From positions 119,909 through 183,908 of the forward strand of contig JALIHJ010000054.1 of the NCBI GenBank assembly GCA_022984795.1: 64,000 bases of DNA, written 5' to 3'. The stretch is from Fabrea salina (taxonomy: Eukaryota; Ciliophora; Heterotrichea; Heterotrichida; Fabreidae). The translations under genes and the position numbers were made by a program. The notes beneath the pieces are model-generated. The model saw only the letters and a program-made list of their open reading frames with translations, did no database searches and was not told the DNA's origin. This document shows positions 17,649 to 27,245 of this stretch, one piece after another (the first letter of the stretch is position 1; every line of letters starts with the position of its first letter).

Positions 17649-18818
17649 TTACTCCTTCAAGCAGTGGAACGGGATCAGTCTTTCATATTTGCGCCAGGCA
17701 GGGTCGGACTTGTCTTTTTGCATACTTACCATTTCTGAAAGCCACACTATGTTTCTGATTTCTTGTTCTTTCAACTTCAAGTAAGCGTAGAAACTTCCGT
17801 AGTGGAACTGCTCATCGTAACATTGCGAGTACTTCCTAACTCCAGTTTCGTACATCATGTCGTCTAGTGTTTTGCGGGTGGGGTCGTTCATCTCGTCTGG
17901 GTTAGTGGGATCTGCTACATTGCGTAGCATTTCTGCGTAAATAGGGAAGATGTCCACAGCTGCCCTCAAAGTGGTGATGTCGTAGGCCTTGGATAACTGG
18001 GCTTCACAGTCAGGGTACAAATGGCCAAAACTAGGACAAAGGTTGCGCCGGTCGCTTTCTCTAGCAGAGGGTTTGTTTAGTTCTTCGTTAGTAAGGGAGT
18101 TGTATATAATCTGTATAGTCATACAGTCTGCTTCAAACTTAAGCAGATCGTTCAGAACGTCTTGGCTCAAAGGGTTCAGTCTCAAACTGATAGAGTAAAG
18201 GTCTTCAAGCCACATTTTCTTCAAAGAAATCCGAAGCATTTCAGGAGTGACTTCAGCAAGTTGGCGGTGAACTTCTTCAATGCTTCTGTTTTGCAGAGCA
18301 CCAGTGTTAATGATGTCGTCCATAAAGCGCTGGAAGTAGTCTCCCACAGGAGTGTCAACTAAAACTATTTGGTAGAGCTCTACAATGTCGTCGCCTTCGA
18401 ACCTAAGTATGTCGTCAATGCCTCTGAAGTGGCCCATAGGGTCGGTGTTTGGACGTGCTTGTTTGATGTCCCGGTGCTTGATCACTTCCAAAAGGTTGAC
18501 TACATTATCAATCATGTATTTATGCGACACAGTTTCTAAGAAGTCGTACAACCCTGGAGCAGAGTTGGCCTTCATATGTTCAAATTCTTTTGAAAGTTTT
18601 TCCCTCATTTTGTTCCTAATAACAGTTGTGGGGGCAGGAGTGGGTTCGGATTGCAGGAAAGGTTGGTAGTCAGTCTCCTCAAGCACCATTTTGACGTCGC
18701 TTAAAGTGTTGCAGTCCCTTAAAGCATCATACTCTTCTTTCCTTAAAAAAGAAGCCCTGAGTCCTCTGATGAGTGCTTCAGTGTACCCGTCGTTCACGTT
18801 GAAAGTCAGAAGCTCCAT
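17649..18818 (-). CDS. ATP6V0D: V-type proton ATPase subunit d (V0 sector)
   Basis: Subunit d sits on the cytosolic face of the V0 ring and couples it to the central stalk of the proton pump of vacuoles and endosomes. The 389-residue protein has full family length. It shows conserved blocks including [16 protein letters not shown] at the N-terminus, [22 protein letters not shown], and the C-terminal YEKLIPF-like YERLIPF. No membrane segment is present, as expected. No anomalies are seen. Confidence 0.95.
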   Translation of the reverse strand: MELLTFNVNDGYTEALIRGLRASFLRKEEYDALRDCNTLSDVKMVLEETDYQPFLQSEPTPAPTTVIRNKMREKLSKEFEHMKANSAPGLYDFLETVSHKYMIDNVVNLLEVIKHRDIKQARPNTDPMGHFRGIDDILRFEGDDIVELYQIVLVDTPVGDYFQRFMDDIINTGALQNRSIEEVHRQLAEVTPEMLRISLKKMWLEDLYSISLRLNPLSQDVLNDLLKFEADCMTIQIIYNSLTNEELNKPSARESDRRNLCPSFGHLYPDCEAQLSKAYDITTLRAAVDIFPIYAEMLRNVADPTNPDEMNDPTRKTLDDMMYETGVRKYSQCYDEQFHYGSFYAYLKLKEQEIRNIVWLSEMVSMQKDKSDPAWRKYERLIPFHCLKE

Positions 18819-18825
18819 TTATTAG

Positions 18826-21582
18826 TTAGTGCATTATCCGCATCCACGAGTAAGTTGGAAAGTTGCTTCTGAAACTTTGTGGGTCGTTTAAAAACTGCTC
18901 TGTGTATTTGTCTTCTACAGGGCCCCACTTTTCTGCAAAGAGTTTGACTACTAGTCCTTTTTGTAGTATTTTTTTGGACTCAAGCCACTCTTTGAACTTG
19001 CCTAGAGTCAGTTCTTTCAAAAACTCTATTTCTTTTTCTCTGCGTGAAAACTCATAGTGGCCTTGTTTGATTTCGTGCCAGTAAAAGTGAGACTTTTCTG
19101 CAAGGTTGTGCCAGGGTTCTTTTTTTTTGGATATCAAGGACTTTCGGTAAGCTTGGAAGTCTTCTTCAATGCTTTGGAGAGCTTCGCTTAAAAACTCATT
19201 AGTTTTCTGAGCAAGAACACTGGGGTTGTAGTCAGCAGAGCATATCTTAAAGTAGAGTCCAGCAACTCCTGCAAAGTTCCTGGAGTTCACACTTACTTCG
19301 TAGCCAAGTTGTTGTTCAGTTCTTAAAGTGTCAAAGGCGTCTTCTTCAAGAATCTGTTCAAGCAACTGGGCCATCACTCTCTCTTCTAGGCTTCCTTGTC
19401 CAAACTGCCAGTACATTATAAGCACTGAGTTCGCGGAGTCGGGGTTAACTGAGTTAATGTTCCACTCAATTACGCTTTCAGGAAGCAAAACTATGGTGCG
19501 AGGACTTACCTCAGTAACTCTTTTGCCTTCAGCTGCGTTTATGAGCCCGTCAATAAACTCACTTAAGCCTTCTACTTCAGAACGAGGAGTGTTGCCCGAC
19601 ACAAACAGAAGGATTTTAACCTGTGCCAAGTTGTACTCAAGTTCGTTTTCAGCAATTGAACCAATAGTGTTAAACTTCTGGGAAGGAAAGTAAGTGTAGT
19701 GCTTTAGAAAGATTTTAAGGCAGTTCATAGCCTGTGTTCTGGGGTTTTGGTGGGCGTTTTTGTACTTTTGGGTGAGTTTTTCAAGAACTATCGGAATGGA
19801 GGAGGCCTTGGGTCTGAAGTTGTAAATGTGCTCCATAACCCTTTCAACTAAACTGCTGATTTTGTGAGAGAACCCAGAAATGTGTATTTGGAAAGCACTG
19901 TCCACTATGCTGAAGTTAATCATGTACCCTGCTTCGTAAGCCAAGTACCCAAACTCTTCGTTTACTGAGTTTTGAATTAAGTTTATGATAATGTCTGCCA
20001 TCACTGCCCTTTCAACACTTGTGCTGAACTCAGGGATCATCAAAGCAATGTAGGCGTTTGCTCTGCAGTCTGAAAAGCTAGAGTCAGTGTTGTGCCAGCT
20101 TTCTAACATTTCACTTTCGTAAACTTTTTCTGGAGCACTGGTAGGAGTTTCTATAACTTCAAAGTTCTGAGGAATGAATTCATTCACTGCTGGAAAAGAA
20201 AGTTCTGTGAACTCTAACTTGTCTAGTTGGGGAATGTCTTTAACTGTGTAATGAATTCCAAAGTGGTTGTCTTGGAGGTTTGTTTCAAAGTCAGGTGCTC
20301 TTATTTCTATTCTGCACCTTTCAAAGTTGATGTAAGTTAGTAAGTGCTGGATATCTTCAGGAATACACTCTTCTATCAAGTCAAAGATTCCAGCTGTAAG
20401 CACTCTTTCGTGAGGAAAGTGCTGCATAGCTTTGCTCACGTCACTGCAGTAGTCCAGAGGTTCTATCTTCTCGTAGTACTCAAACTCTATTTCCCTGACT
20501 TGTTTCAGTTCTTCGTAAAAGTGTGTGCAGATATTGTTTTTTAACATATCTAAGTAAGCAAAAACTGTTGAAACTACTGTCCAGATGTTCTGCAGTCCTT
20601 TGTCAGTCAGTGTAATTGAAACGTTCAGTGTGTAACAAGAAGCAGTGTGCTCAAGTCCAGGTCCTGACTGCAGGGCTGTAGCCAGTCCTTGTTCTTTTAA
20701 GTAGTAAATTATGCTTCCTTGGCTTTCGTGACCTAGCAGTCCGTTTAAGTAACAGTCTGGCCTAGACTTGTAGTAGTTCCAAAGAGGAGGCAAAGTCCAA
20801 GACAACTCTAAGTAATTTCTTTGCTTTGCTGGAACCACTGCAAAGTACTTGCCTTTGTTGCTTATATCTGGAACCTGGTATGTTGAGTAAGGCATAGTAA
20901 CGTTTTTATTTGGAATTTGAGAAAAGTACTTTTTCACCCAACCCTCAATGGTGTCCATCTGCACTCCAGGCACGTAGACCACCATGTTCATCAGGTTTGC
21001 TGAGTAGTACCGCTCATGGAACTCCATTGCAGCTTCTCGCAGGCCTTGGTCAGGCTTAAGAGTCTCAGAGTTGCCCCAAATAAACCTGTGAAGGGGGTGA
21101 GATTCTTCTATTGTGTGAAGTAAAAAGTGCTCTCTCCGCCAGTGATCACTGTCAACAGCCATGCGGAACTCAGAGTCCACAGCTGTGATTTCCCGACTTA
21201 TAGCGTTGGAGTCAAACACAGGTGCGCAAATGCACTGAGAAAACCTGTCTAGGGCTTCTTCAAAGGAATCTTTTTCGATCTCAAAAATATAAGTAGTAGC
21301 TTCAAGCATAGTTTCAGCATTCGTATAGCCAGCGTTTTGGGTTATGAACTTTCCAAAGGAGTTTTCTTCAGGGTACTTTTTGGAGCCCATGCAGTACATG
21401 TGTTCCACGAAGTGGGCTAAACCCTGCATTTCAGGAGGGTCAGAAAGGGAACCTACTCCTACAGTGAGTGCACAGGCTGCCTCTACACTTTCTTCGTCTG
21501 CTTTGATGATAAGCACTTTCATTCCGTTTTCAAGTTGGATGAACTTGTACTCACGTTTGTCTCTGTTGGACTTTAACACCAT
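18826..21582 (-). CDS. Insulin-degrading-enzyme-like M16 metallopeptidase
   Basis: A 918-residue zinc peptidase of the insulysin/nardilysin group, which degrades peptides in the cytosol. The inverted zinc motif HxxEH is His57-Phe-Val-Glu60-His61, followed by the downstream acidic ligand region (SREITAVDSEF). The remaining three M16 domains are recognisable, with the typical EQQLGYEV motif near the C-terminal third. The length is close to that of human IDE without its mitochondrial leader. The ATG shares its A with the last base of the CDPK stop (TAATG). Confidence 0.94.
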   Translation of the reverse strand: MVLKSNRDKREYKFIQLENGMKVLIIKADEESVEAACALTVGVGSLSDPPEMQGLAHFVEHMYCMGSKKYPEENSFGKFITQNAGYTNAETMLEATTYIFEIEKDSFEEALDRFSQCICAPVFDSNAISREITAVDSEFRMAVDSDHWRREHFLLHTIEESHPLHRFIWGNSETLKPDQGLREAAMEFHERYYSANLMNMVVYVPGVQMDTIEGWVKKYFSQIPNKNVTMPYSTYQVPDISNKGKYFAVVPAKQRNYLELSWTLPPLWNYYKSRPDCYLNGLLGHESQGSIIYYLKEQGLATALQSGPGLEHTASCYTLNVSITLTDKGLQNIWTVVSTVFAYLDMLKNNICTHFYEELKQVREIEFEYYEKIEPLDYCSDVSKAMQHFPHERVLTAGIFDLIEECIPEDIQHLLTYINFERCRIEIRAPDFETNLQDNHFGIHYTVKDIPQLDKLEFTELSFPAVNEFIPQNFEVIETPTSAPEKVYESEMLESWHNTDSSFSDCRANAYIALMIPEFSTSVERAVMADIIINLIQNSVNEEFGYLAYEAGYMINFSIVDSAFQIHISGFSHKISSLVERVMEHIYNFRPKASSIPIVLEKLTQKYKNAHQNPRTQAMNCLKIFLKHYTYFPSQKFNTIGSIAENELEYNLAQVKILLFVSGNTPRSEVEGLSEFIDGLINAAEGKRVTEVSPRTIVLLPESVIEWNINSVNPDSANSVLIMYWQFGQGSLEERVMAQLLEQILEEDAFDTLRTEQQLGYEVSVNSRNFAGVAGLYFKICSADYNPSVLAQKTNEFLSEALQSIEEDFQAYRKSLISKKKEPWHNLAEKSHFYWHEIKQGHYEFSRREKEIEFLKELTLGKFKEWLESKKILQKGLVVKLFAEKWGPVEDKYTEQFLNDPQSFRSNFPTYSWMRIMH

Positions 21583-23093
21583 TACACTATGTTATTATTA
21601 AAAACCTGAAGCATCATTGCTTTGAATTCTTCCATATCTATTTCCCCGTCTCCGTCTTGGTCGGCTTCTTTTATGAGTTCTTGCCACACGTTTTCTTTGA
21701 CTATTCCTTCGCCTCCTAAAATGTTCTTTAGTTCATCTGCAGATATTTTTCCGCTTTGATCTGTGTCAAAAGCTTTAAAGGCTGAGTCAAGGTTTTGCTG
21801 GTTGAGTAGGGATTCCCTTTCGTGAGTAGCCATTACGAACTCAGTGTAGTCGATGTAGCCTGAGTTGTTTACATCTACCTGGCGCATTATGTTGTTTACT
21901 TCTTCAATAGCAGCCACTTCTCCCATTTCTTTGGTGTAGGCTTGGATGAGTTCTTCTCTGCTGAGTTTTCCGTCTCCGTTGGTGTCTAAGTTCCTGAAGG
22001 CGTTGTTAAGTCTTTGAGTTTCTTCTTTTGATACAAAGTTGCTTGCAATAAACGTCATAAAAGCATGCTGGAGTTTCTGCTCTGCACGGAAAGACTGCAA
22101 GTTTTGAAGTGAAATTAAGTTTTCGGAAGGAGTTATTCCTGAGCTAGAGGCATGCTTAACTATCCAATCGTCCTGCAGAGCTTCTGAAGCAGAAATCCGA
22201 GTTTTGGGGTTATAGTCAAGCATCCTTTTTAAAAGTCTTTTGGCAGAAATTGAGATTTTATTCCACACTGGGTCTTTCATAGAGAACTCTCCTTTCTGGA
22301 CCCTACTGAGAATTTCGTTTTCATTTCTACCGTAAAAAGGAGGCGATCCACTTAACAGAATAAATAAAATAACTCCACAGCTCCAGATATCGCACTTTTG
22401 GTTGTAGTCTTTTTTTAGAACTTCAGGTGCAATGTAATAGGCAGTTCCGTACTTTTGAGTTAGTTGCATTTTTGAATCGGTAATTGTGGAGGTGCCGAAG
22501 TCAATGATTTTCACCGTAGCATCTGGTGCTTCTTTGTCCAGGAGTAAGTTTTCTGGCTTCAAGTCTCTGTGCACTATGTTGTTGGAATGGCAGTAAGACA
22601 CCGCACTCAGTACTTGCCTCATGAAGTTAGCTGCAATAGGTTCAGTTAGCATCTTAAACTTAATCAAGTAGTCAAAAAGCTCTCCTCCTTCAACGTGTTC
22701 AGTCACTAGGTGAAAATACTTTTCATCTTCGTAGAACTCGTAGAGCCTTACAATATTGGGATGGTCAGTTCTTTTCAGTATGTCTACTTCACTGAAAAAC
22801 TTTGCCCTTTCTGTCATATCTTTGGTTACAGAAGACTTTTGTATAGTTTTTATTGCTCTTACTTGCTTAGTAACTTTGTGAGTAGCAACACGCACACAAC
22901 CAAACGCTCCTGAACCTAAGCTTTTTCCTAAGCTGTAGAAATGCCTAATTCTTCCTTCCCTTTTTCCTACGAAACTGCCTGCTTCTACTTTGAAATCTTC
23001 AATGTTAGATACTGACCTTTCTCTTTGAGGAGCTATTTTTATTTTGGTGTTTTGTACTTGCTTTTCTTGAGGCTGACTTGCGAAACAACCCAT
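21582..23093 (-). CDS. Calcium-dependent protein kinase (CDPK)
   Basis: A 503-residue Ser/Thr kinase activated directly by calcium, a family of plants and alveolates. It begins MGCFASQPQ, signalling N-myristoylation and palmitoylation and thus membrane attachment; this fixes the ATG at 23093 (the longer frame starts with TTG). The kinase domain (about 55-320) has GSGAFGCVR, the catalytic Lys in VRAIKTI, HRDLKPENLLL and DFG. An autoinhibitory junction follows, then four EF-hands with complete loops (DTNGDGKLSREE, DVNNSGYIDYTE, DTDQSGKISADE, DQDGDGEIDMEE). Confidence 0.96.
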   Translation of the reverse strand: MGCFASQPQEKQVQNTKIKIAPQRERSVSNIEDFKVEAGSFVGKREGRIRHFYSLGKSLGSGAFGCVRVATHKVTKQVRAIKTIQKSSVTKDMTERAKFFSEVDILKRTDHPNIVRLYEFYEDEKYFHLVTEHVEGGELFDYLIKFKMLTEPIAANFMRQVLSAVSYCHSNNIVHRDLKPENLLLDKEAPDATVKIIDFGTSTITDSKMQLTQKYGTAYYIAPEVLKKDYNQKCDIWSCGVILFILLSGSPPFYGRNENEILSRVQKGEFSMKDPVWNKISISAKRLLKRMLDYNPKTRISASEALQDDWIVKHASSSGITPSENLISLQNLQSFRAEQKLQHAFMTFIASNFVSKEETQRLNNAFRNLDTNGDGKLSREELIQAYTKEMGEVAAIEEVNNIMRQVDVNNSGYIDYTEFVMATHERESLLNQQNLDSAFKAFDTDQSGKISADELKNILGGEGIVKENVWQELIKEADQDGDGEIDMEEFKAMMLQVFNNNIV

Positions 23094-23125
23094 ATTTAGT
23101 AATATTTGCAAAGACTTGATTGCAT

Positions 23126-23836
23126 TTAACTACTTAAACGGTTAGATAATGACTTAGTGAACAGAGACATGTACTTGGGGATGGCTTTTCCTGCAAGCTT
23201 CTTAATCATGCTTTCGGGAAAGGACCCTCCGAAACTGCCTCTGGCGTAGAAGTGCACGTTGGTTAGGGTTTTTCCAGGTACTTCTTCTAAAAAGTACCCA
23301 GAGGCTTCTAGACGGGCTCTGACTGCATCTGCTTTTTCGGGGTACTTGGGGTGTTCGATTGACTTGGAAACGTACAGCAGGCCTTTTTCCAGTTGGGTTA
23401 ACTTGTTGGCTACTAAAGCGTCTCTGGAAGACACTAGCAGGATTTTTTTGATGCGGGCGTAAACTACTTCGATGTTTGAGTGCACAAACACCTGTTCGAT
23501 TTCCTGGATGTACTTGTCCCAAGTTTGTCTTTCTTGGGTGTTTCTGAGGAAGTCAAGTATGTCCTGTGCTTTGAAGGGCAAACTGAACTCTGACAAAAAG
23601 GCATGTCCTCCCTGGGCTTCTTTGACAAGTACTTTGTAGCCGTCTTTGTTGAGTAGTTCCTGGAACTGGTCTTCGGGTGTGTTTAGGTGCTGCAGTACTT
23701 CTTCTTTGGCAGACTCAAGAGACTCGTTGAGTATGTGGGGGTTCCAGCCCTCCAGCATGGTTTCTTTGAGTTCGAACATGGGTTCTGGGGAGTAGTAGAA
23801 GCACTCGCAACAGAGCTTGGAAAACTGCTGGCCCAT
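23126..23836 (-). CDS. Acylated START-domain lipid-transfer-like protein
   Basis: A 236-residue protein starting MGQQFSKLCCECF, a myristoylation site followed by a Cys cluster for palmitoylation. Residues about 55-225 resemble a START domain: RQTWDKYIQEIEQV corresponds to the family's R..WD....., and it also shows SSRDALV and a C-terminal amphipathic helix (PESMIKKLAGKAIP). START domains bind a sterol or phospholipid. The ligand cannot be told from sequence. It sits between CDPK and a thioredoxin-like gene on the same strand. Its ATG overlaps the upstream stop (TAATG). Confidence 0.8.
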   Translation of the reverse strand: MGQQFSKLCCECFYYSPEPMFELKETMLEGWNPHILNESLESAKEEVLQHLNTPEDQFQELLNKDGYKVLVKEAQGGHAFLSEFSLPFKAQDILDFLRNTQERQTWDKYIQEIEQVFVHSNIEVVYARIKKILLVSSRDALVANKLTQLEKGLLYVSKSIEHPKYPEKADAVRARLEASGYFLEEVPGKTLTNVHFYARGSFGGSFPESMIKKLAGKAIPKYMSLFTKSLSNRLSS

Positions 23837-24516
23837 TAATAGTTTTTAAACTTTATTTTAAGCAGCAACATGCCTGCTCCGCAGCCCACTGCAAACCCTA
23901 GCAAAGCAAATACTAGGGCGTGGGTGGGGTTGAGTCTTACCTGGGCACTTTCTACTTTGTTCCGGTGGTTGATGTTGGAGTTCAGGTTGTCGAGTTTGCT
24001 TTCCAAGCTTTGGGTTCTTTGCAGGTTGTTGAGCACTTCTTCGTTGAGGACTGACTTAATGTGCCTCAGTTCCTTTGCCAGTTCTGTTGACTCCTCTGGA
24101 CTGGACTCTGCAGGCAGTAACTGGTTGACCCACTTGATAAAGGTGTACTTGTTTCTCGGACCACTGAACTTAGAAAGGGGTTCTGTGCTTCCTGCAGCAA
24201 AAAACAAAATTGTAGGAAATGAACTCACGGAGTAAACTTGGGCCAGTTTGGGGTTCTCTAAAGAATTGGTGCGCGCTACAGAAACACTGCCACTGTACCA
24301 GTTGCTTTGGGGGTCGTTGAAGTGGCTCCAAAGCCCTTCGTAGTCCTGTTTGATTTGTTTGCAGTACACACAAGAAGGCGAGTAAAACTCCAACACCAAG
24401 TGCTTGTTTTGGCCTATGATGTTTTTGAAGTTGCTGTCTGTGACACTCAGGGTGTTCGAAGACTCCCACCAGTTAGCCGACACAGCTGCAATCCAGCTCA
24501 GAGCCAATATGAACAT
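23836..24516 (-). CDS. Thioredoxin-like membrane protein of the secretory pathway
   Basis: A 226-residue PDI/TMX-like protein. It has a signal peptide (residues 1-14), a thioredoxin fold (about 20-135) with active site SCVYCK (CxxC) and the cis-proline loop SSFPTILF, a charged coiled stalk, and one C-terminal membrane helix (ALVFALLGFAVGCGAGMLLL) with a short basic tail. It is likely an ER thiol-disulfide enzyme acting in the lumen. The CVYC redox centre differs from the CGHC of standard PDI. No KDEL-type tail is seen, as expected for a TMX-like protein. Confidence 0.85.
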   Translation of the reverse strand: MFILALSWIAAVSANWWESSNTLSVTDSNFKNIIGQNKHLVLEFYSPSCVYCKQIKQDYEGLWSHFNDPQSNWYSGSVSVARTNSLENPKLAQVYSVSSFPTILFFAAGSTEPLSKFSGPRNKYTFIKWVNQLLPAESSPEESTELAKELRHIKSVLNEEVLNNLQRTQSLESKLDNLNSNINHRNKVESAQVRLNPTHALVFALLGFAVGCGAGMLLLKIKFKNY

Positions 24517-24536
24517 GTTGGATTATAAGCTGTTTA

Positions 24537-25358
24537 ATGGGGTGCTGCCAAGCAAGGGATTCCTCCCCAGGCGGAATGACCACTCTCAAAACCAAACTCC
24601 AAGACACCACCCAGGAATACCTTACTCCTGAGTTAGGAGTCGTCACCAAAGCTTCTATAGAAACCTACTTCCAAACCCAGCAGTGGGAACTCCTAGCTGG
24701 GTGTATTTCTTGCACTGAACCACTTGCAACAGAAACTACTTACCCCAAGTGGGCAGCCAAACCCAAAACCCTAGGAGCTTTGGCAGTTGCTTACCTGTGC
24801 AAAGCCTGCAAGCGCAGTGAAGTAGCCCGCATGGCTTGTTTTCCCTACTTAGACTCCTTGTTGGGGTTTCTGGAAGTGGGTTCCCAGGACCTCAGAGAAA
24901 TCACAGTGGGGCTTCTGCAGCACTGTGTGAAAACTCCCAAACTCAAAGCTAGACTCCTGAGACTAGGAGTCTTTTCACGCCTTGTAGAGTGCCTTAACTT
25001 CCCCAGTTTTGACTTGCGCCACAAAACTGCTGCCCTGGCAGAAGAACTCTACAAAGGGAACTTGCCTGCCCAAGAAAAGTTCATCCAGCAAGGAGGAGTA
25101 GCTGCCTTAGTCAGGGCCATTGCAGTGGTCAGTTTGCGAGGCAAGTCTTTTCAAAAACTAACTCAGTGCCTCGTGAGTTTGATGAAGGACGCAGACGGCA
25201 ACCCTGTGCAGAACCACCTAGAAGTAGTTTACGAAAACCTCAACTGGGAGTTAATCGAAGGCATTAACCCCACACTGATGAACGACTCTGTAAGAAAGAC
25301 CTTCGACGATTTTCTGATTCTTTTAAGTTGCAGAAAAACTGCTATTATAGATAACTGA
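24537..25358 (+). CDS. Acylated ARM-repeat-like protein
   Basis: A 273-residue protein starting MGCCQARDSSPGG, a myristoylation/palmitoylation motif. The body is all helical with leucine-rich pairs resembling armadillo repeats (for example KARLLRLGVFSRLVECL and FIQQGGVAALVRAI). Such proteins are scaffolds at membranes. The partner is unknown. It is divergent from the thioredoxin-like gene with a 20-bp spacer and ends in TGA, supporting TGA as a true stop codon. Confidence 0.7.
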   Translation: MGCCQARDSSPGGMTTLKTKLQDTTQEYLTPELGVVTKASIETYFQTQQWELLAGCISCTEPLATETTYPKWAAKPKTLGALAVAYLCKACKRSEVARMACFPYLDSLLGFLEVGSQDLREITVGLLQHCVKTPKLKARLLRLGVFSRLVECLNFPSFDLRHKTAALAEELYKGNLPAQEKFIQQGGVAALVRAIAVVSLRGKSFQKLTQCLVSLMKDADGNPVQNHLEVVYENLNWELIEGINPTLMNDSVRKTFDDFLILLSCRKTAIIDN

Positions 25359-25467
25359 TCAAGGTTGCAAAACACAAATCAAAATTCAAGCAATCTAAAC
25401 TATAAACCTACTTTTAAAAAACCCTAAAAGTAACAAGAGATTACTTGCAGACTTAACTCAATAATAA
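25359..25467. other. Intergenic A/T-rich spacer
   Basis: About 109 bp between two plus-strand genes. It is A-rich and likely carries the 3' end of the ARM gene and the promoter of the kinase. I see nothing else in it. Confidence 0.4.
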
Positions 25468-27231
25468 ATGGACGACCAGATTGTAGGAGAAAGGACTGCA
25501 CAACAGAGATACTTAAAACATTTAGAAAAGCTAGGACTAGATGAGTCGTTTTCGACCCATGTAGACTCAGGAAGGTGTCTTCCTTCTGACTGTTGCTCTG
25601 AGTCCTCTAATCTAACGCTTTTATCTGAGAATTCCTCAGAACAGAAAATTTCGAAATTGCACTACGAAGAGTCAGTTCAATTACCAGAAAACTTAGAAGA
25701 GTTCTATAAAACCAAGAGGAAACTCAATTCTAGGCTATGGGAAGCAGCTTCGAAAGGGAACTTTACAAGTTGCAAAGTCATTTTGAAAGAAAAAGAAATC
25801 GGCCCAGACACAGAATGGCTAGGACCCGGAGGGTTGAGTGCTTTACATATTGCGGCTAAAAACGGTTACAAGTTGGTTTGCAAATTGCTGTTGCCAGTTA
25901 CACACATAGATGTCAGAGACAGAAACGGAAAAACCCCTTTACATCTATGTGCGAAGTACAATCAAGTAACTACTCTAAAACTCCTGATCAAAAAAGGAGC
26001 AAACATCAATGCACTCGACGATCAAAAAAACACTCCACTGCACATATCGATCAAAAAGAACAACTTAGAAGTTACAAAAGTTCTTATTTCCAAGAGTCCT
26101 TGTTTGCACATTGCCAACAGGCACTCGCATACAGCTTACAAGCTCCTTAAGTTGCATAACTTGAGTTACCTTTTGAACACAGACAAACTCCAAGTTCTCA
26201 AAGCTGAAAGCTGCGAAGTCACTGCTATGTTTAAAGGAAACGAAACGGTTGCTAAAGTTTCCTTACCAGAAGAAAGTCATGTTACACTAAAGGACTTTGG
26301 AGTTATTTCTATGCTTGGAAAAGGAAGCTTCGGAGAGGTTTACTTAGTGCAGCTCCAAACCACTAAAGAGTTGTACGCAATGAAGCTCCTAGACAAAACT
26401 CAAGTTTTAAGACACAACTTACTTAAATACGCTATGACTGAAAGGAACGTGCTTTCCCGAATCAGTCACCCTTTCATTTGTTCACTGCACTTTGCGTTCC
26501 AAACAAACGAGTATTTCATACTTGTACTCTCTTACTGCTCAGGGGGTGACCTCAGCTATGCCATCCGCAGAGAAAAGTACTTTTCAGAAGAAAATGCCAA
26601 GATCTACGCATGCGAAATCATTTTGGCACTGGAGAAACTTCACCAACTAGGAATTGTGTTTAGGGACTTGAAGCCTGAAAACGTGGTGTTGGACTCTAAA
26701 GGACACGCTATGCTTACTGACTTCGGACTATGTAAAGAAGGCATTTGGGACAACACAAGTGCTAAGTCTTTTTGTGGGTCAGTGGCATACTTAGCACCGG
26801 AGATCATCATGAAAAAAGGGCACGGGATGTCTGTGGACTGGTACTTACTTGGAGTGCTTTTGTACGAGATGCTTGTAGGGATACCTCCTTACTTCTCAAA
26901 TAACCAAGACCAACTGTTTTGCAATATACTGAGAGGCAAACTCAAAATGCCCACGCGCATTAGTGACTCAGCACAAGATTTGATAGTTAAGCTGCTCAAT
27001 AGGAACCCTCTGAAGCGACTTGGAAGTGAAAGGGGAGCAGAGGAACTGAAAGAACACAGATTCTTCCAAGGAACTGACTGGGAAGCTGTATATAACCGGG
27101 AACTAAGCCCCCCTGAGCCTAGTACTAAGCAAGTAATACCTTCTAATTTTTCCACTCAGCAAGTGGTAGGGGATACCTGTTCAAGTAATCGTTTCCAAGG
27201 ATGGACTTTCGTACAACCTAATAACTTGTAA
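25468..27231 (+). CDS. Ankyrin-repeat AGC-family protein kinase
   Basis: A 587-residue kinase. After an acidic N-terminus come about three ankyrin repeats (about 100-210; LSALHIAAKNGYKLVCKLLL, KTPLHLCAKYN, NTPLHISIKKNN). An AGC catalytic domain follows (about 270-535): GKGSFGEVYLV, catalytic Lys in YAMKLL, VFRDLKPENVVL (Phe in place of the HRD His), DFGLCKEG, and the activation-loop SFCGSVAYLAPE. The AGC tail ends with hydrophobic motif FQGWTF. This suggests activation by a PDK1-like kinase and control through the ankyrin module. The pairing of ankyrin repeats with an AGC kinase is seen in protists more than in animals. The exact substrate is unknown. Confidence 0.9.
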   Translation: MDDQIVGERTAQQRYLKHLEKLGLDESFSTHVDSGRCLPSDCCSESSNLTLLSENSSEQKISKLHYEESVQLPENLEEFYKTKRKLNSRLWEAASKGNFTSCKVILKEKEIGPDTEWLGPGGLSALHIAAKNGYKLVCKLLLPVTHIDVRDRNGKTPLHLCAKYNQVTTLKLLIKKGANINALDDQKNTPLHISIKKNNLEVTKVLISKSPCLHIANRHSHTAYKLLKLHNLSYLLNTDKLQVLKAESCEVTAMFKGNETVAKVSLPEESHVTLKDFGVISMLGKGSFGEVYLVQLQTTKELYAMKLLDKTQVLRHNLLKYAMTERNVLSRISHPFICSLHFAFQTNEYFILVLSYCSGGDLSYAIRREKYFSEENAKIYACEIILALEKLHQLGIVFRDLKPENVVLDSKGHAMLTDFGLCKEGIWDNTSAKSFCGSVAYLAPEIIMKKGHGMSVDWYLLGVLLYEMLVGIPPYFSNNQDQLFCNILRGKLKMPTRISDSAQDLIVKLLNRNPLKRLGSERGAEELKEHRFFQGTDWEAVYNRELSPPEPSTKQVIPSNFSTQQVVGDTCSSNRFQGWTFVQPNNL

Positions 27232-27245
27232 TTTCTTGCAATAAA

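Noticed and set aside
25359-25467. A CCCTAA-like hexamer as a trace of telomeric repeat.
   Set aside because: A single hexamer in A-rich DNA without tandem copies is expected by chance.
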